The notes below the pieces were generated by a model that worked only from the letters and a program-made list of their open reading frames with translations, searched no databases and was not told the DNA's origin. DNA of 64,000 bases from an uncultured Eubacterium sp. (GTDB lineage Bacteria > Bacillota > Clostridia > Peptostreptococcales > Anaerovoracaceae). Made by a program: the position numbers and the translations under genes. The stretch covers positions 50,574 to 114,573 of the forward strand of contig CAMNSS010000010.1 of assembly GCA_946555345.1 (NCBI GenBank), written 5' to 3'. Of the stretch, positions 1-8,103 are shown one piece after another (positions within the stretch are counted from its first letter, which is position 1; each line of letters opens with the position of its first letter).

Positions 1-217
1 GATATTTCGGCAGATCCACAACAGTCAGGACGACGTCGCGCGGTTTAAAAATCCCCTCTACGCATTCATGCGAATGCGGAACGGGCTTTACCGGCTCTGA
101 CATCAGGATTTCCTTGACTTTTGCCACATTGATCCCATACGCTTCACCGAAAACGGTAAACTCCATGATTTCCATTTCATTCGTTCCAGATTCTAACAAA
201 ATTTCAGTTTCTGCCAT
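1..217 (-). CDS. cheV: Chemotaxis coupling protein CheV (N-terminal part, cut by window edge)
   Basis: A 72-codon open frame begins at the ATG at 217-215 and runs off the window. It reads as the start of a CheW-like domain: an ILLESGTNEMEIMEF opening, then YGINVAKVKEIL, then EGIFKPRDVVLTVVDLP. CheW-like domains couple chemoreceptors to the kinase CheA. The ESGTNE opening is typical of CheV, which adds a C-terminal receiver domain; that domain would lie outside the window, so CheW cannot be excluded. An AGGAAGTGAGG ribosome site precedes the ATG. It is the last visible gene of the flagellar/chemotaxis block, 27 bp after cheD. Confidence 0.8.
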   Translation of the reverse strand, partial: MAETEILLESGTNEMEIMEFTVFGEAYGINVAKVKEILMSEPVKPVPHSHECVEGIFKPRDVVLTVVDLPKY

Positions 218-244
218 AATGATACCTCACTTCCTCTTTACAAT

Positions 245-730
245 TTACAGAATTTTCTCCGGCTTGCCGATGGTTCTCAATTTTACAGTCCCGGTCTCCA
301 GTTCAATCAGCATGGTCCTGGCGGAGTTTCCGCCCACATCCTGATTCTTAATCCTGATCCCCTCAGCCTGTAGCGTTTTCTTTACAATTTCCACATTTCT
401 TTCGCCGATATGCCCCAAATCGCCTTCGCCGCCCATGGCAAACATCTGCGCGCCGCCTGCGATTTTGCATATGTACCTGCTCTTCACGCCGCCAAAAGCG
501 GATAGCTTCCTGAGCGTTTCCCTGATTCCTGTATCAGCAAACTTAAATACATTGGTTTCCCTGCCATTGGACTGCGGAAGCATAACGTGAAGCAATGCCC
601 CCAGCTTGATTGCTGGATCGTAAAAGGTAACGCCAACGCAGGAGCCTAAGGCATAGGTTATGATGATTCCCTCCTGTCTGCCAAATTTCATATCTCCAAT
701 TCCTACCTTAGTATCAATGATTTTATTCAT
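245..730 (-). CDS. cheD: Chemoreceptor glutamine deamidase CheD
   Basis: 161 residues, normal length for CheD, which deamidates specific glutamines in chemoreceptors and also binds CheC. The catalytic core is visible as YALGSCVGVTFYD followed by GALLHVMLP. Cys31 (nucleophile), His48 and Thr25 have the same spacing as the catalytic Cys/His/Thr of the Thermotoga enzyme, so the protein should be active. The start overlaps the cheC end by 8 bp, implying translational coupling and matching the known CheC-CheD partnership. Confidence 0.95.
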   Translation of the reverse strand: MNKIIDTKVGIGDMKFGRQEGIIITYALGSCVGVTFYDPAIKLGALLHVMLPQSNGRETNVFKFADTGIRETLRKLSAFGGVKSRYICKIAGGAQMFAMGGEGDLGHIGERNVEIVKKTLQAEGIRIKNQDVGGNSARTMLIELETGTVKLRTIGKPEKIL

Positions 731-1349
731 AATTATCCACCAGTCTATTCATCAATTTATTCAGTGATTCAATATCAGGCAGCATCAGCAAGGTGCTATC
801 GTGATGTTCGTCTTTTAAAACTAATTGACCGTTAATCAGCATCAGGCTATCGGTTTCATATCCCATTTCCGCCATCGGAACCGACATGATCCCGCCCAGC
901 ATATTGACCGCAATCGCCGGGACCGAAAGCTGGATATCCATTCCCGCCAGCGTGGAAAGTGCGTTCACATAAGAAGAAATCATGATATTCCCCACCTCTG
1001 ACAAGACGGAAATTTCCATCTCATAAAGCTGTGTGTAATCGTCTATCTTCTTATGCAGGATGCGGCTTAACACGGCGTTTACAAATTCCATTCGCAACAA
1101 AAACAGCATCGTACCTTTCATGTCTCCGCTCATTTTTACCAAAACCGCAGCGACGACATCTTCCGGTCCGCCCATCAGCGTGATCGCATCGTTAAAATTC
1201 TTAATTTCAATCTTAGGCACTGTCATCCGCACCTGCTCCCCGATCAGGCTGGAAAGGGCAGTTGCTGCGCTTCCCGTTCCAATGCTTCCAATTTCCCGCA
1301 TGACGTCGAGCGCCATGGTATCCATATCTTCATAACTTTTAATACCCAT
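723..1349 (-). CDS. cheC: CheY-P phosphatase CheC
   Basis: 208 residues with two CheC-type pseudo-repeats. CheC dephosphorylates CheY-P and is stimulated by CheD. The active-site consensus is (D/S)-x3-E-x2-N-x22-P. The second site is intact: Ser114, Glu118, Asn121, Pro144 in the SVLSEVGNIMISS segment. The first site keeps Asp15 and Glu19, but the Asn is Ser22 (REIGSIGTG), so it may be weak or dead. The gene follows flgG after 14 bp and overlaps cheD. Confidence 0.93.
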   Translation of the reverse strand: MGIKSYEDMDTMALDVMREIGSIGTGSAATALSSLIGEQVRMTVPKIEIKNFNDAITLMGGPEDVVAAVLVKMSGDMKGTMLFLLRMEFVNAVLSRILHKKIDDYTQLYEMEISVLSEVGNIMISSYVNALSTLAGMDIQLSVPAIAVNMLGGIMSVPMAEMGYETDSLMLINGQLVLKDEHHDSTLLMLPDIESLNKLMNRLVDNYE

Positions 1350-1363
1350 CCGTATTTCCTTCC

Positions 1364-2080
1364 TTATGCTCTGAGTGAGTTGATGGTCTGCTCTACCTCA
1401 TCTGAGGTCTGGACCATCTTCAATGCGTACGAATACGCCCGGGAGGACTCTACCATCTTCGCAAATTCCTCCGCCAGATCCGCATTGGACATTTCTAAAT
1501 GCCCGCTTCTCATATTCGGGTTTGTCACCAGGATCGGAGCGCCGTTTTTCGGCACTGGTGAAAACTCATTTGTTCCCACGGCCTCCATGCCATTTTTATT
1601 CGCAAAGGTGTAAACCGCAGGATCTGTCGTCGCCCGGCCGTCCTCGCCTACCGTAATCGGGTTTCCGGAAGCGTCCAGCACCAGCTTGCCATAGTCCGTA
1701 ATCAGCAGCATAATGCCGCTCGCCTGCACAGAAGCCTGAAAATGCCCGTCCCTGGTATACGTGATATCGCCGCTTGCCGGATCGCGCAGGACGAAAAACC
1801 CGTCCCCCAAAAGCGCATAATCCAAAGGTTGCCCGGTCGGTGATGCCGCCGTCGCCGAAAAGTCGATATCGGTCCGCTCCTGCATCACGCCTGTCCCCGC
1901 CTGCAAGGTCGTTAAAGCGGTCTCCGGCTGCCGCATATTATAGTACATCAGATCCATAAATGCGGCGCTATGCATCTTGTAGCCTGTCGTGTTGAGATTC
2001 GCAATATTATTGGAAATCACATTCGTGCGTTCCTGCTGCGTCCTTACACCCCGTGCCGCCGTATAAAATGAAGTATCCAT
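1364..2080 (-). CDS. flgG: Flagellar rod/hook-basal body protein, FlgG type
   Basis: 238 residues. The N-terminus has the rod/hook signature NVISNNIANLNTTGYK, the middle has PLDYALLGDGFFVL and ITYTRDGHF, and the C-terminus has the NADLAEEFAKMVESSRAYSYALK helix pattern shared by rod, hook and hook-associated proteins. It would form part of the distal rod outside the membrane after export by the flagellar secretion system. Together with the upstream gene it is like Bacillus subtilis FlhO/FlhP. The start has a full AGGAGG site 9 bases upstream. Which of the two genes is FlgF and which FlgG is judged from the C-termini and is not certain. Confidence 0.85.
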   Translation of the reverse strand: MDTSFYTAARGVRTQQERTNVISNNIANLNTTGYKMHSAAFMDLMYYNMRQPETALTTLQAGTGVMQERTDIDFSATAASPTGQPLDYALLGDGFFVLRDPASGDITYTRDGHFQASVQASGIMLLITDYGKLVLDASGNPITVGEDGRATTDPAVYTFANKNGMEAVGTNEFSPVPKNGAPILVTNPNMRSGHLEMSNADLAEEFAKMVESSRAYSYALKMVQTSDEVEQTINSLRA

Positions 2081-2152
2081 AATTTGTTACCTCCTGTTGC
2101 TTTATATCGTTCTCATCTTTATCCTCTATGCCATGCCAGCTTGCCTGCGCAT

Positions 2153-2212
2153 ATTTCAATAAACGCTTCCCTGCGGCAACGCCGTTGGAATGTTTAACGT
2201 TCATTATAACGA
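2153..2212. repeat. Palindromic intergenic repeat, copy D
   Basis: A unit of about 60 bp lying between flgF and flgG. Its ends are an imperfect inverted repeat (TTCAATAAACGC and GCGTTCATTATA-like). Its centre, GCGGCAACGCCG, is itself a small CGGC/GCCG hairpin with an AAC loop. It belongs to the same family as 2231-2287 and 42931-43170. Confidence 0.8.
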
Positions 2213-2230
2213 GCAAGCGCACCGCAGCGA

Positions 2231-2287
2231 GTTTCAATGAACGCTTCCCCCCGGCAACGCCGTTGGAATGTTTAGCGTTCATTATAC
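2231..2287. repeat. Palindromic intergenic repeat, copy E
   Basis: Second unit of the pair, with intact ends (TTTCAATGAACGC and GCGTTCATTATA) and the CGGCAACGCCG core. It is separated from copy D by a spacer that begins ATAACGAGCA and ends GCGAG. Its right end runs into the flgF stop codon: the TAA of flgF lies in the TATAATGAACG edge when read on the minus strand. Confidence 0.82.
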
Positions 2288-3037
2288 CACGCCAAGCTGC
2301 GATACGATCTTACCCATCAATGTGTCGTACATTTTCAATACCTGGGAAGAACTCTGTAACGCCCTCTGCCCGCTCATCATGTCTACCATCTGGGCGACAG
2401 CGTCCACGTTAGAGCCTTCCAGCGCATAATTTACGACCTTTGCATCGCTGGCCGTAGCACCTCCGTTTGGCGCAATGAATACGTTGCCTGTGGACTTGAT
2501 CAGTTGTTCGTTCGGATTGGCGAAATTGACAATGCTCAGCGTGCCAAAATAGCGGTCGTCCTCATTGGAGAAGATCTCGCCGGTAGAATTTACCCGGATA
2601 TTATCCGTCGCTAGCTGGATCGGTCCAGCCTCCCCCAACACTCTGCCGATGGTCGGAAGATAGAGATATCCCTGGTCATCCAGCGTGAAAGAACCGTTTC
2701 TCGTATACACCGTTCCGCCCTCTCCCTGAATGCAGAACCAGCCATCCCCGCTTAATGCAAAGTCCAGCGCATTTCGCGTCGGCGCATAGTACTGCGTGGA
2801 AAAATCCGTCACGGTCTCATCCGACGCCCTGATTTTAGAGGTCGTTCCGATAGGAGAATATGAGGTTTTATCCTTATTCCCGATTCTTGACATCAACTCT
2901 TCCCGGAATGTTGTCGCCATGTATTTATCACTGCGAAAGCCCGGCGTCGATACATTCCCCATGTTGTTGCTGATCACGTTCAGATTCCGGCTCTGTGTCA
3001 GCATTCCCGATGTTGCCATGTAAAATCCCTGAAACAT
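2282..3037 (-). CDS. flgF: Flagellar rod/hook-basal body protein, FlgF type
   Basis: 251 residues. The opening GFYMATSGMLTQSRNLNVISNN is the rod/hook N-terminal helix, the centre has ALDFALSGDGWFCI and VYTRNGSFTLDDQGYL, and the C-terminal LEGSNVDAVAQMVDMMSGQRA segment matches the FlgF-like pattern. It should be a proximal or distal rod subunit. It follows the sigma-28 gene by only 4 bp, as flhO does in Bacillus-type arrangements. The stop codon sits inside the edge of a palindromic repeat, so the repeat probably inserted at the gene's 3' end. Confidence 0.82.
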   Translation of the reverse strand: MFQGFYMATSGMLTQSRNLNVISNNMGNVSTPGFRSDKYMATTFREELMSRIGNKDKTSYSPIGTTSKIRASDETVTDFSTQYYAPTRNALDFALSGDGWFCIQGEGGTVYTRNGSFTLDDQGYLYLPTIGRVLGEAGPIQLATDNIRVNSTGEIFSNEDDRYFGTLSIVNFANPNEQLIKSTGNVFIAPNGGATASDAKVVNYALEGSNVDAVAQMVDMMSGQRALQSSSQVLKMYDTLMGKIVSQLGVV

Positions 3038-3041
3038 ATTG

Positions 3042-3842
3042 TTATTCTCCCTTCATGTCTATCTGCATTTCCCGTGCGATATATTCCTGCAATTTACGGA
3101 TCGCGCCGGAATGGATCTGCGAGATTCTCGGCTCGCTTACCTCCATGACCTCTGCGATCTGCTTCATATTCAGCTCTTCTATATAATACAGCGATACGAC
3201 CATCTGCTCCTTTTTCTTGAGCGATCGTATTCCGTCGGACAGCACTTTTTTAAATTCCTTTTCCATGTACTGTTCTTCCGGCTGTTCGCTGCTCACATCC
3301 GATGGAATCGAAACAGACTGCTTATTTTCACCTGCCCCATCTAATATCATATCTAAAGACAGCACTGAAAACAAATTAATTTTTGCATTTATCGCATGAT
3401 ATTTTTCCAGGGGCATATCCAAGTGCTCCGCTACCTCGTGTTCCTCCGGCATCCTGCCTTTTTTGGCGGCCAATTCGTCCGTCGCTTCCTGGATCGTCCT
3501 CGCATTCCTTCTTGTGCTGCGCGGAATCCAGTCCTGCTTTCTCGCCAGATCGATGATCATGCCGCGAATCCGCTTTGAAACATAGGTTTCAAATTTCACG
3601 TTCATCTTCGGGTCAAACTTGTCGATGGTATTCATCAATACGAGAACGCCTTCGTTGACAATATCCTCCATCTGCGCAAAGCTCAGATATACATCCCTCA
3701 TGCGAATTGCTGCGCTTTTGACCACGTACAGATACCGGAGCGCCAGCTCTTGTTTGATTTCAAGCTGGCCAGTCTTCCCGTACTGCTCAAGAAGCTCTTC
3801 ATTCGATTTGTCGGCAAACTGCCTGTGTGCCTGCAATTCCAT
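3042..3842 (-). CDS. fliA: RNA polymerase sigma-28 factor (FliA/SigD/WhiG family)
   Basis: 266 residues from the ATG at 3842-3840, which has GAGGGG just upstream; a TTG 27 bases earlier is less likely. Region 2 is seen in MEDIVNEGVLVLMNTIDKFDP and KFETYVSKRIRGMIID, followed by DWIPRSTRRNAR. Region 4 is the C-terminal helix-turn-helix around MKQIAEVMEVSEPRISQIHS. This family transcribes late flagellar and chemotaxis genes. It directly follows flhA, where many Firmicutes have flhF and flhG in between. GCCGATAT-type -10 motifs before the chemoreceptor at 24.6 kb and before cheA fit its promoter preference. Confidence 0.95.
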   Translation of the reverse strand: MELQAHRQFADKSNEELLEQYGKTGQLEIKQELALRYLYVVKSAAIRMRDVYLSFAQMEDIVNEGVLVLMNTIDKFDPKMNVKFETYVSKRIRGMIIDLARKQDWIPRSTRRNARTIQEATDELAAKKGRMPEEHEVAEHLDMPLEKYHAINAKINLFSVLSLDMILDGAGENKQSVSIPSDVSSEQPEEQYMEKEFKKVLSDGIRSLKKKEQMVVSLYYIEELNMKQIAEVMEVSEPRISQIHSGAIRKLQEYIAREMQIDMKGE

Positions 3843-3870
3843 GCCGCCCCTCGCTTTGTGTTTAAACAAA

Positions 3871-5931
3871 CTAACTAATATTTCCTACGGCCTGTATCTG
3901 GATGTTGCTGGAAATCTCATTGAACGAAAGCACGTAGATATTCGGATAAAAAGGTTCCAGCATCCTGTATATATATATGCGGATTACCTGGCTTGTCAGA
4001 ATCACCGGATCCTGTGCAAGCTCATTAAATTTCTTCAGCTCTTCTCCAATCTGCGTGATCACCCGCTGCATGACATCCGGGCTGAGCGCTAAATATGCGC
4101 CCTGCTCGCTCTTGGCCATGCTTTCAACCATCTGCTTTTCAAGCTCCGCATCCAGCGTAAGCACACGCATCTGCCCGCCAATGGCGAACTTTCTCGTAAT
4201 CGTGCGCTTGAGCGCCATGCGAACCTGCTCGATCACCATCGTAATATCGCTTCCCTTGGCTGCATTGTCCGAAATGACTTCCAGAATGGTCTCCATGTCC
4301 TTGATCGGAATCCCTTCCTTCAAAAGGCTCATGAGGATCTTTTGCAGGTTTCCGTATGTCACGATATTCGGTATGCTTTCCTCCACCAGCTCCGGCGACG
4401 TCCGCTTGAGGCTTTCCACAAGCTGTACCACCTCTTGGCGGCTTAAAAGCTCATATGCATGCTGCTTGATCGTTTCCGACAGATGCGTCAGCATAACGGA
4501 GAGCGGGTCGATAACCGTATATCCGTAAATTTCCGCCAGTTCCTTGTTCTCCGGCAAAATCCACTTGCTCGGAATGCCATAAGCCGGCTCTACCGTCTCA
4601 ATGCCGTCCACCTCCGCTGTCGGCGTGACAGGCTCTAAGGCCAGGTAATGGTCTACCAGGATTTCGCCCCTGGCAACCTCTTCTCCCTTTACCTTGATCA
4701 CATACTGATTGGCATTCAGGCTGGAGCTGTCCCGAAGACGTACCGATGGGATTACCAATCCCATCTCCTGGGCGTACTGCCGCCTGAATATGACGATCCT
4801 GTTGAGCATCTTGCCGCCGCTGGATTCATCCACCAGCGGGATCAGGCTGTATCCAAATTCCATCTCGATCGGTTCGACGCCGATGAGGGAATAAACATTA
4901 TTGATATCCTTATAATATTCCTCTTCGGTCAAAGGTTGTTCCTGTTGCCCCATATCCGCCGCAAGCCCTGTTTCAAGTTCTTCTGTTTCCGCCTGCATCT
5001 TCCGCATGAGGTACAGCCCTCCGAGAATCAGGAACAGCGCTAATACGGCAATCTGAAGCTTCGGCATTCCCGGCACGAAGAACAGTACCAGAAGCACGAA
5101 ACCAGTCATTACAATGGCCTTTGGCTGTGCCAGGAATTGCCTGGACACATCCTCATTGAGGCTACCATCCGATACGGCCCTCGTTACCATCATGCCCGTC
5201 GCCGTGGAAATCAAAAGGGCCGGTATCTGTGAAACGAGTCCGTCGCCTACCGTCGCAATGGAATACACGCTGAGCACCGACGACAAATCCATGCCGCCCA
5301 TCAGCATCCCGATCGCGCATCCTCCGAGAAGGTTAACCGCAGTAATGACGAGGGACATGATCGCATCACCTTTTACGATTTTGGTCGCACCATCCATCGC
5401 CCCATAAAAGTCAGCTTCCCGCTGAATCTTGTCACGGCGTTCCCTGGCTTCATCCTCCGTGATAAGGCCTGTGCTCAAATCTGCGTCGATGGCCATCTGC
5501 TTACCAGGCATTGCGTCCAAAGTAAACCTGGCCGCAACCTCAGAAACACGTTCTGCGCCTTTCGTGATGACGATGAACTGCACCAGCATGATAATGATAA
5601 ATATGATAAATCCTACGATTACATTCCCCTGCAATACGAATGTCCCAAAGGAAGCAATCACATTTCCCGCCTGGCCGGAATTGAGAAGGATATTCCTCGT
5701 CGAAGATACGTTGATTCCGATACGAAACAAGGTCGTAATCAAAAGCAACGAAGGAAAAACCGAAAGCTGCAATGGTTCTCTGATATTCATGCTGATCAGG
5801 ATCACGATCATCGAAATGGAAATATTCAAAAGAATCATCACATCCAGCAGGAATGGATTTAATGGTATTATCAACAGTAAAACGATGACAATTACAAACA
5901 GTGCCACCGCATTATCTACGATTTTTTTCAT
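3871..5931 (-). CDS. flhA: Flagellar export gate protein FlhA
   Basis: 686 residues, the usual FlhA length. About eight hydrophobic segments fill the first 320 residues, including the FHIPEP-region pattern (LRIPSSVRLRDS-like sequence here reads VIPSVRLRDSSSL in the cytosolic part). A large soluble C-terminal domain follows and would dock chaperone-substrate complexes. FlhA forms the nonameric ring of the flagellar type III export gate and uses proton-motive force. It overlaps flhB by 4 bp, and the sigma-28 gene follows after 28 bp, leaving no room for flhF or flhG. Confidence 0.97.
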   Translation of the reverse strand: MKKIVDNAVALFVIVIVLLLIIPLNPFLLDVMILLNISISMIVILISMNIREPLQLSVFPSLLLITTLFRIGINVSSTRNILLNSGQAGNVIASFGTFVLQGNVIVGFIIFIIIMLVQFIVITKGAERVSEVAARFTLDAMPGKQMAIDADLSTGLITEDEARERRDKIQREADFYGAMDGATKIVKGDAIMSLVITAVNLLGGCAIGMLMGGMDLSSVLSVYSIATVGDGLVSQIPALLISTATGMMVTRAVSDGSLNEDVSRQFLAQPKAIVMTGFVLLVLFFVPGMPKLQIAVLALFLILGGLYLMRKMQAETEELETGLAADMGQQEQPLTEEEYYKDINNVYSLIGVEPIEMEFGYSLIPLVDESSGGKMLNRIVIFRRQYAQEMGLVIPSVRLRDSSSLNANQYVIKVKGEEVARGEILVDHYLALEPVTPTAEVDGIETVEPAYGIPSKWILPENKELAEIYGYTVIDPLSVMLTHLSETIKQHAYELLSRQEVVQLVESLKRTSPELVEESIPNIVTYGNLQKILMSLLKEGIPIKDMETILEVISDNAAKGSDITMVIEQVRMALKRTITRKFAIGGQMRVLTLDAELEKQMVESMAKSEQGAYLALSPDVMQRVITQIGEELKKFNELAQDPVILTSQVIRIYIYRMLEPFYPNIYVLSFNEISSNIQIQAVGNIS

Positions 5932-7007
5932 GCACTAATTCCAACTTTCTTGTTTAGCTTATATACATATACCAGGACTTCCGCAACAGCGCTGTAATAG
6001 TCTACCGGAATTTCCTGGTTGATTTCCGTTGTCGCATAAATCGCACGGGCAAGCGCTTTGTTTTCTATGATCGTAAGTCCATGCCGCTGGCCCTCGGCAA
6101 TGATGCGTTTGGCTACCTCGTCCTGCCCTTTGGCAAGAACCACGGGCGCACTATCTATATCCATGTCATACCGCAGCGCTACCGCAAAGTGGGTTGGATT
6201 CTTGATAATGACATCCGCCTTCTCAATGGCCTGCATCATCCTCATCCTTGACCGCTTACGCTGCATCTCCTTGATTTTTCCCTTGATCTGGGGGTTTCCT
6301 TCCGTTTGCTTATGTTCCTCTTTAATGTCCTGCTTCGACATCTTGATGCTGCGTTCGTATTCCCAGCGTTGGTACATCCAATCGAAAAAAGCGATGAACA
6401 CAAACACCATGCAAAGCTTCAACACCAGCCCGAAAATGGAAAGCAGGATATGCGACAGGGACATCTTCACGTCCATGTCTAGCATCCGCACCAGGCTGAC
6501 GATATTGCTCTTGAAGACCAAATACAGGATAATCCCCATGATGATGACCTTCAAAATGCCTTTTATTACTTCCACCGTATTTTTCAAAGAAAACAGCTTT
6601 TTAATTCCCTTGATCGGGCTGAGCTTGCTGAACTTCGGCTTTAACGGTTTCATCGTAAAGAGAAATTTCGTCTGTACTGCAGTAGCCAGCGATCCCAGCA
6701 ATACGCAAATCAGTAGAAGCGGGAGGAGGCATTTTGCCGCAGTGAGGACAAAATCATACCCAAGCAGCTTGAGGTTTCCCAGCGATAAAGAAACAGGATT
6801 GGATATTCCTTCCACCATGCTGACCATAAAAGCGCTGGCATTGTTGGCAATTCCCGGAAACAGTAACCGCATGGAGCAAAACGCACCGAACACAAAAACT
6901 ACGCTAACGACATCTTTACTGGTAAAGATATTACCTTTTCTTCTCTCGTCACGCCGTTTTTTGGGGGTCGCTTTTTCAGTTTTTTCGCCGGTACCACTAT
7001 CTGCCAA
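5928..7007 (-). CDS. flhB: Flagellar export switch protein FlhB
   Basis: 359 residues: a short basic N-terminus, four hydrophobic segments between about 35 and 210, then a cytosolic autocleavage domain. The NPTH cleavage motif is intact at residues 270-273 (KNPTHFAVALRYD). FlhB switches export from rod/hook to filament substrates after interaction with FliK. A paralogue of only its C-terminal part is encoded at 36879-37310. It lies between fliR (33 bp gap) and flhA (4 bp overlap). Confidence 0.97.
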   Translation of the reverse strand: MADSGTGEKTEKATPKKRRDERRKGNIFTSKDVVSVVFVFGAFCSMRLLFPGIANNASAFMVSMVEGISNPVSLSLGNLKLLGYDFVLTAAKCLLPLLLICVLLGSLATAVQTKFLFTMKPLKPKFSKLSPIKGIKKLFSLKNTVEVIKGILKVIIMGIILYLVFKSNIVSLVRMLDMDVKMSLSHILLSIFGLVLKLCMVFVFIAFFDWMYQRWEYERSIKMSKQDIKEEHKQTEGNPQIKGKIKEMQRKRSRMRMMQAIEKADVIIKNPTHFAVALRYDMDIDSAPVVLAKGQDEVAKRIIAEGQRHGLTIIENKALARAIYATTEINQEIPVDYYSAVAEVLVYVYKLNKKVGISA

Positions 7008-7040
7008 CAGGTCTCACTCTCCTTTTATCCGGTACGCAAT

Positions 7041-7808
7041 TTATATCTTCTGCAATACATACTGTGCCGCATCCAGCATATCGTCGATCAAGTCGCCGAT
7101 ATACCCTCCGATAATCGCAGTCATAAACATCAGCATGATGAAACCCAGCATAATCTTTAACGGAATATCTACAATAAACAGATTAATCTGTGGAATAATC
7201 TTCATCAAAATTCCTACGCCAGCATCCAGCAAAAGCACCGTTCCGACGATCGGAAGAGCCAGCTTTACTGCCAAAACCACGCAGTCCCAAAATATGTCCA
7301 AAATGGCCTGTGCCGCCTCAGGACCGAAGGCGATCGTGCCGTAAGGCGCAATATCCGCAGACGTTACCAGGATCTCCATCAGGGCCAAATGCCCGTCTAC
7401 CGCAAAAAACAACAACATGAAATATATGTTTAATATATTTCCTGTCAATGCTACCTGAATGCCGCTCTGCGCATCATATATGCTGGCCATGCCCAGCGCC
7501 ATCTGAAAATCTATGATACTGCCCGCATACGTAACGACAAATGCGAACAGGTGCATAACCATGCCTAAAAGGAATCCGATTGCAAACTCCTTGATTAACA
7601 GGAATCCGTATTCGATAGGCGTTCCCAAATCGGGAATCGCTCCTGTTTCCAGCGGAGTAATCAGTAATGCCAAGACCAGCGCCATTCCCGTCTTGGCCAT
7701 AGCCGGAATATTTCTTCTCCCCAGAATGGGATTCAGGAAAATAAACCCGCTCATCCGCATCAAGACCAAGGAAAACAGCATAAATTCCTGTGTCCCTGCT
7801 ATAAGCAT
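7041..7808 (-). CDS. fliR: Flagellar export gate protein FliR
   Basis: 255 residues with six strongly hydrophobic stretches, normal for FliR, which with FliP and FliQ forms the export channel at the centre of the basal body. Recognisable pieces are LVLMRMSGFIFLNPILGRR near the N-terminus and the QINLFIVDIPLKIMLGF segment toward the C-terminus. It follows fliQ after 10 bp and stands in the conserved order fliO-P-Q-R-flhB-A. Confidence 0.95.
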   Translation of the reverse strand: MLIAGTQEFMLFSLVLMRMSGFIFLNPILGRRNIPAMAKTGMALVLALLITPLETGAIPDLGTPIEYGFLLIKEFAIGFLLGMVMHLFAFVVTYAGSIIDFQMALGMASIYDAQSGIQVALTGNILNIYFMLLFFAVDGHLALMEILVTSADIAPYGTIAFGPEAAQAILDIFWDCVVLAVKLALPIVGTVLLLDAGVGILMKIIPQINLFIVDIPLKIMLGFIMLMFMTAIIGGYIGDLIDDMLDAAQYVLQKI

Positions 7809-7818
7809 ATTCCACTCC

Positions 7819-8082
7819 TTATCCCGCTATCAATACAAAAATCCGCGTCGCAAAATCTTGTAAATTCGCCAGCATCGTGCTGCCGGTTATCAATAGGACG
7901 AGGGCTATGATAATGAGCTTCGGCACAAAGGTCAGCGTCTGCTCATGTATCTGTGTCGCCGCCTGTATGATCGATACCAATACGCCTACCATCATGCTGG
8001 TAATGAGAATCGGCCCGCCTAGCTGCACGGCCATCAGGAACAGGTCGTACATCAGGTCCTGTACCTCGCCTGCTGTCATCAT
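7819..8082 (-). CDS. fliQ: Flagellar export gate protein FliQ
   Basis: 87 residues, two hydrophobic helices separated by a short polar turn, as in all FliQ proteins. The conserved GGPILITSMMVGVLVSIIQA and IHEQTLTFVPKLI segments are present. Four copies are expected around the FliP/FliR export pore. The ATG at 8082 follows fliP by 21 bp. Confidence 0.95.
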   Translation of the reverse strand: MMTAGEVQDLMYDLFLMAVQLGGPILITSMMVGVLVSIIQAATQIHEQTLTFVPKLIIIALVLLITGSTMLANLQDFATRIFVLIAG

Positions 8083-8103
8083 CAGCTAACCACTCCCTTT
8101 CCG

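Noticed and set aside
2007..2282. 91-codon minus-strand frame with repeated KHSNGVA peptides
   Set aside because: It is the translation of the two palindromic repeats and overlaps the flgG start; no ribosome site or family.
6058..7344. 428-codon plus-strand frame
   Set aside because: It lies antisense to flhB and fliR, whose protein sequences are unmistakable; it has no ribosome site or recognisable domain.
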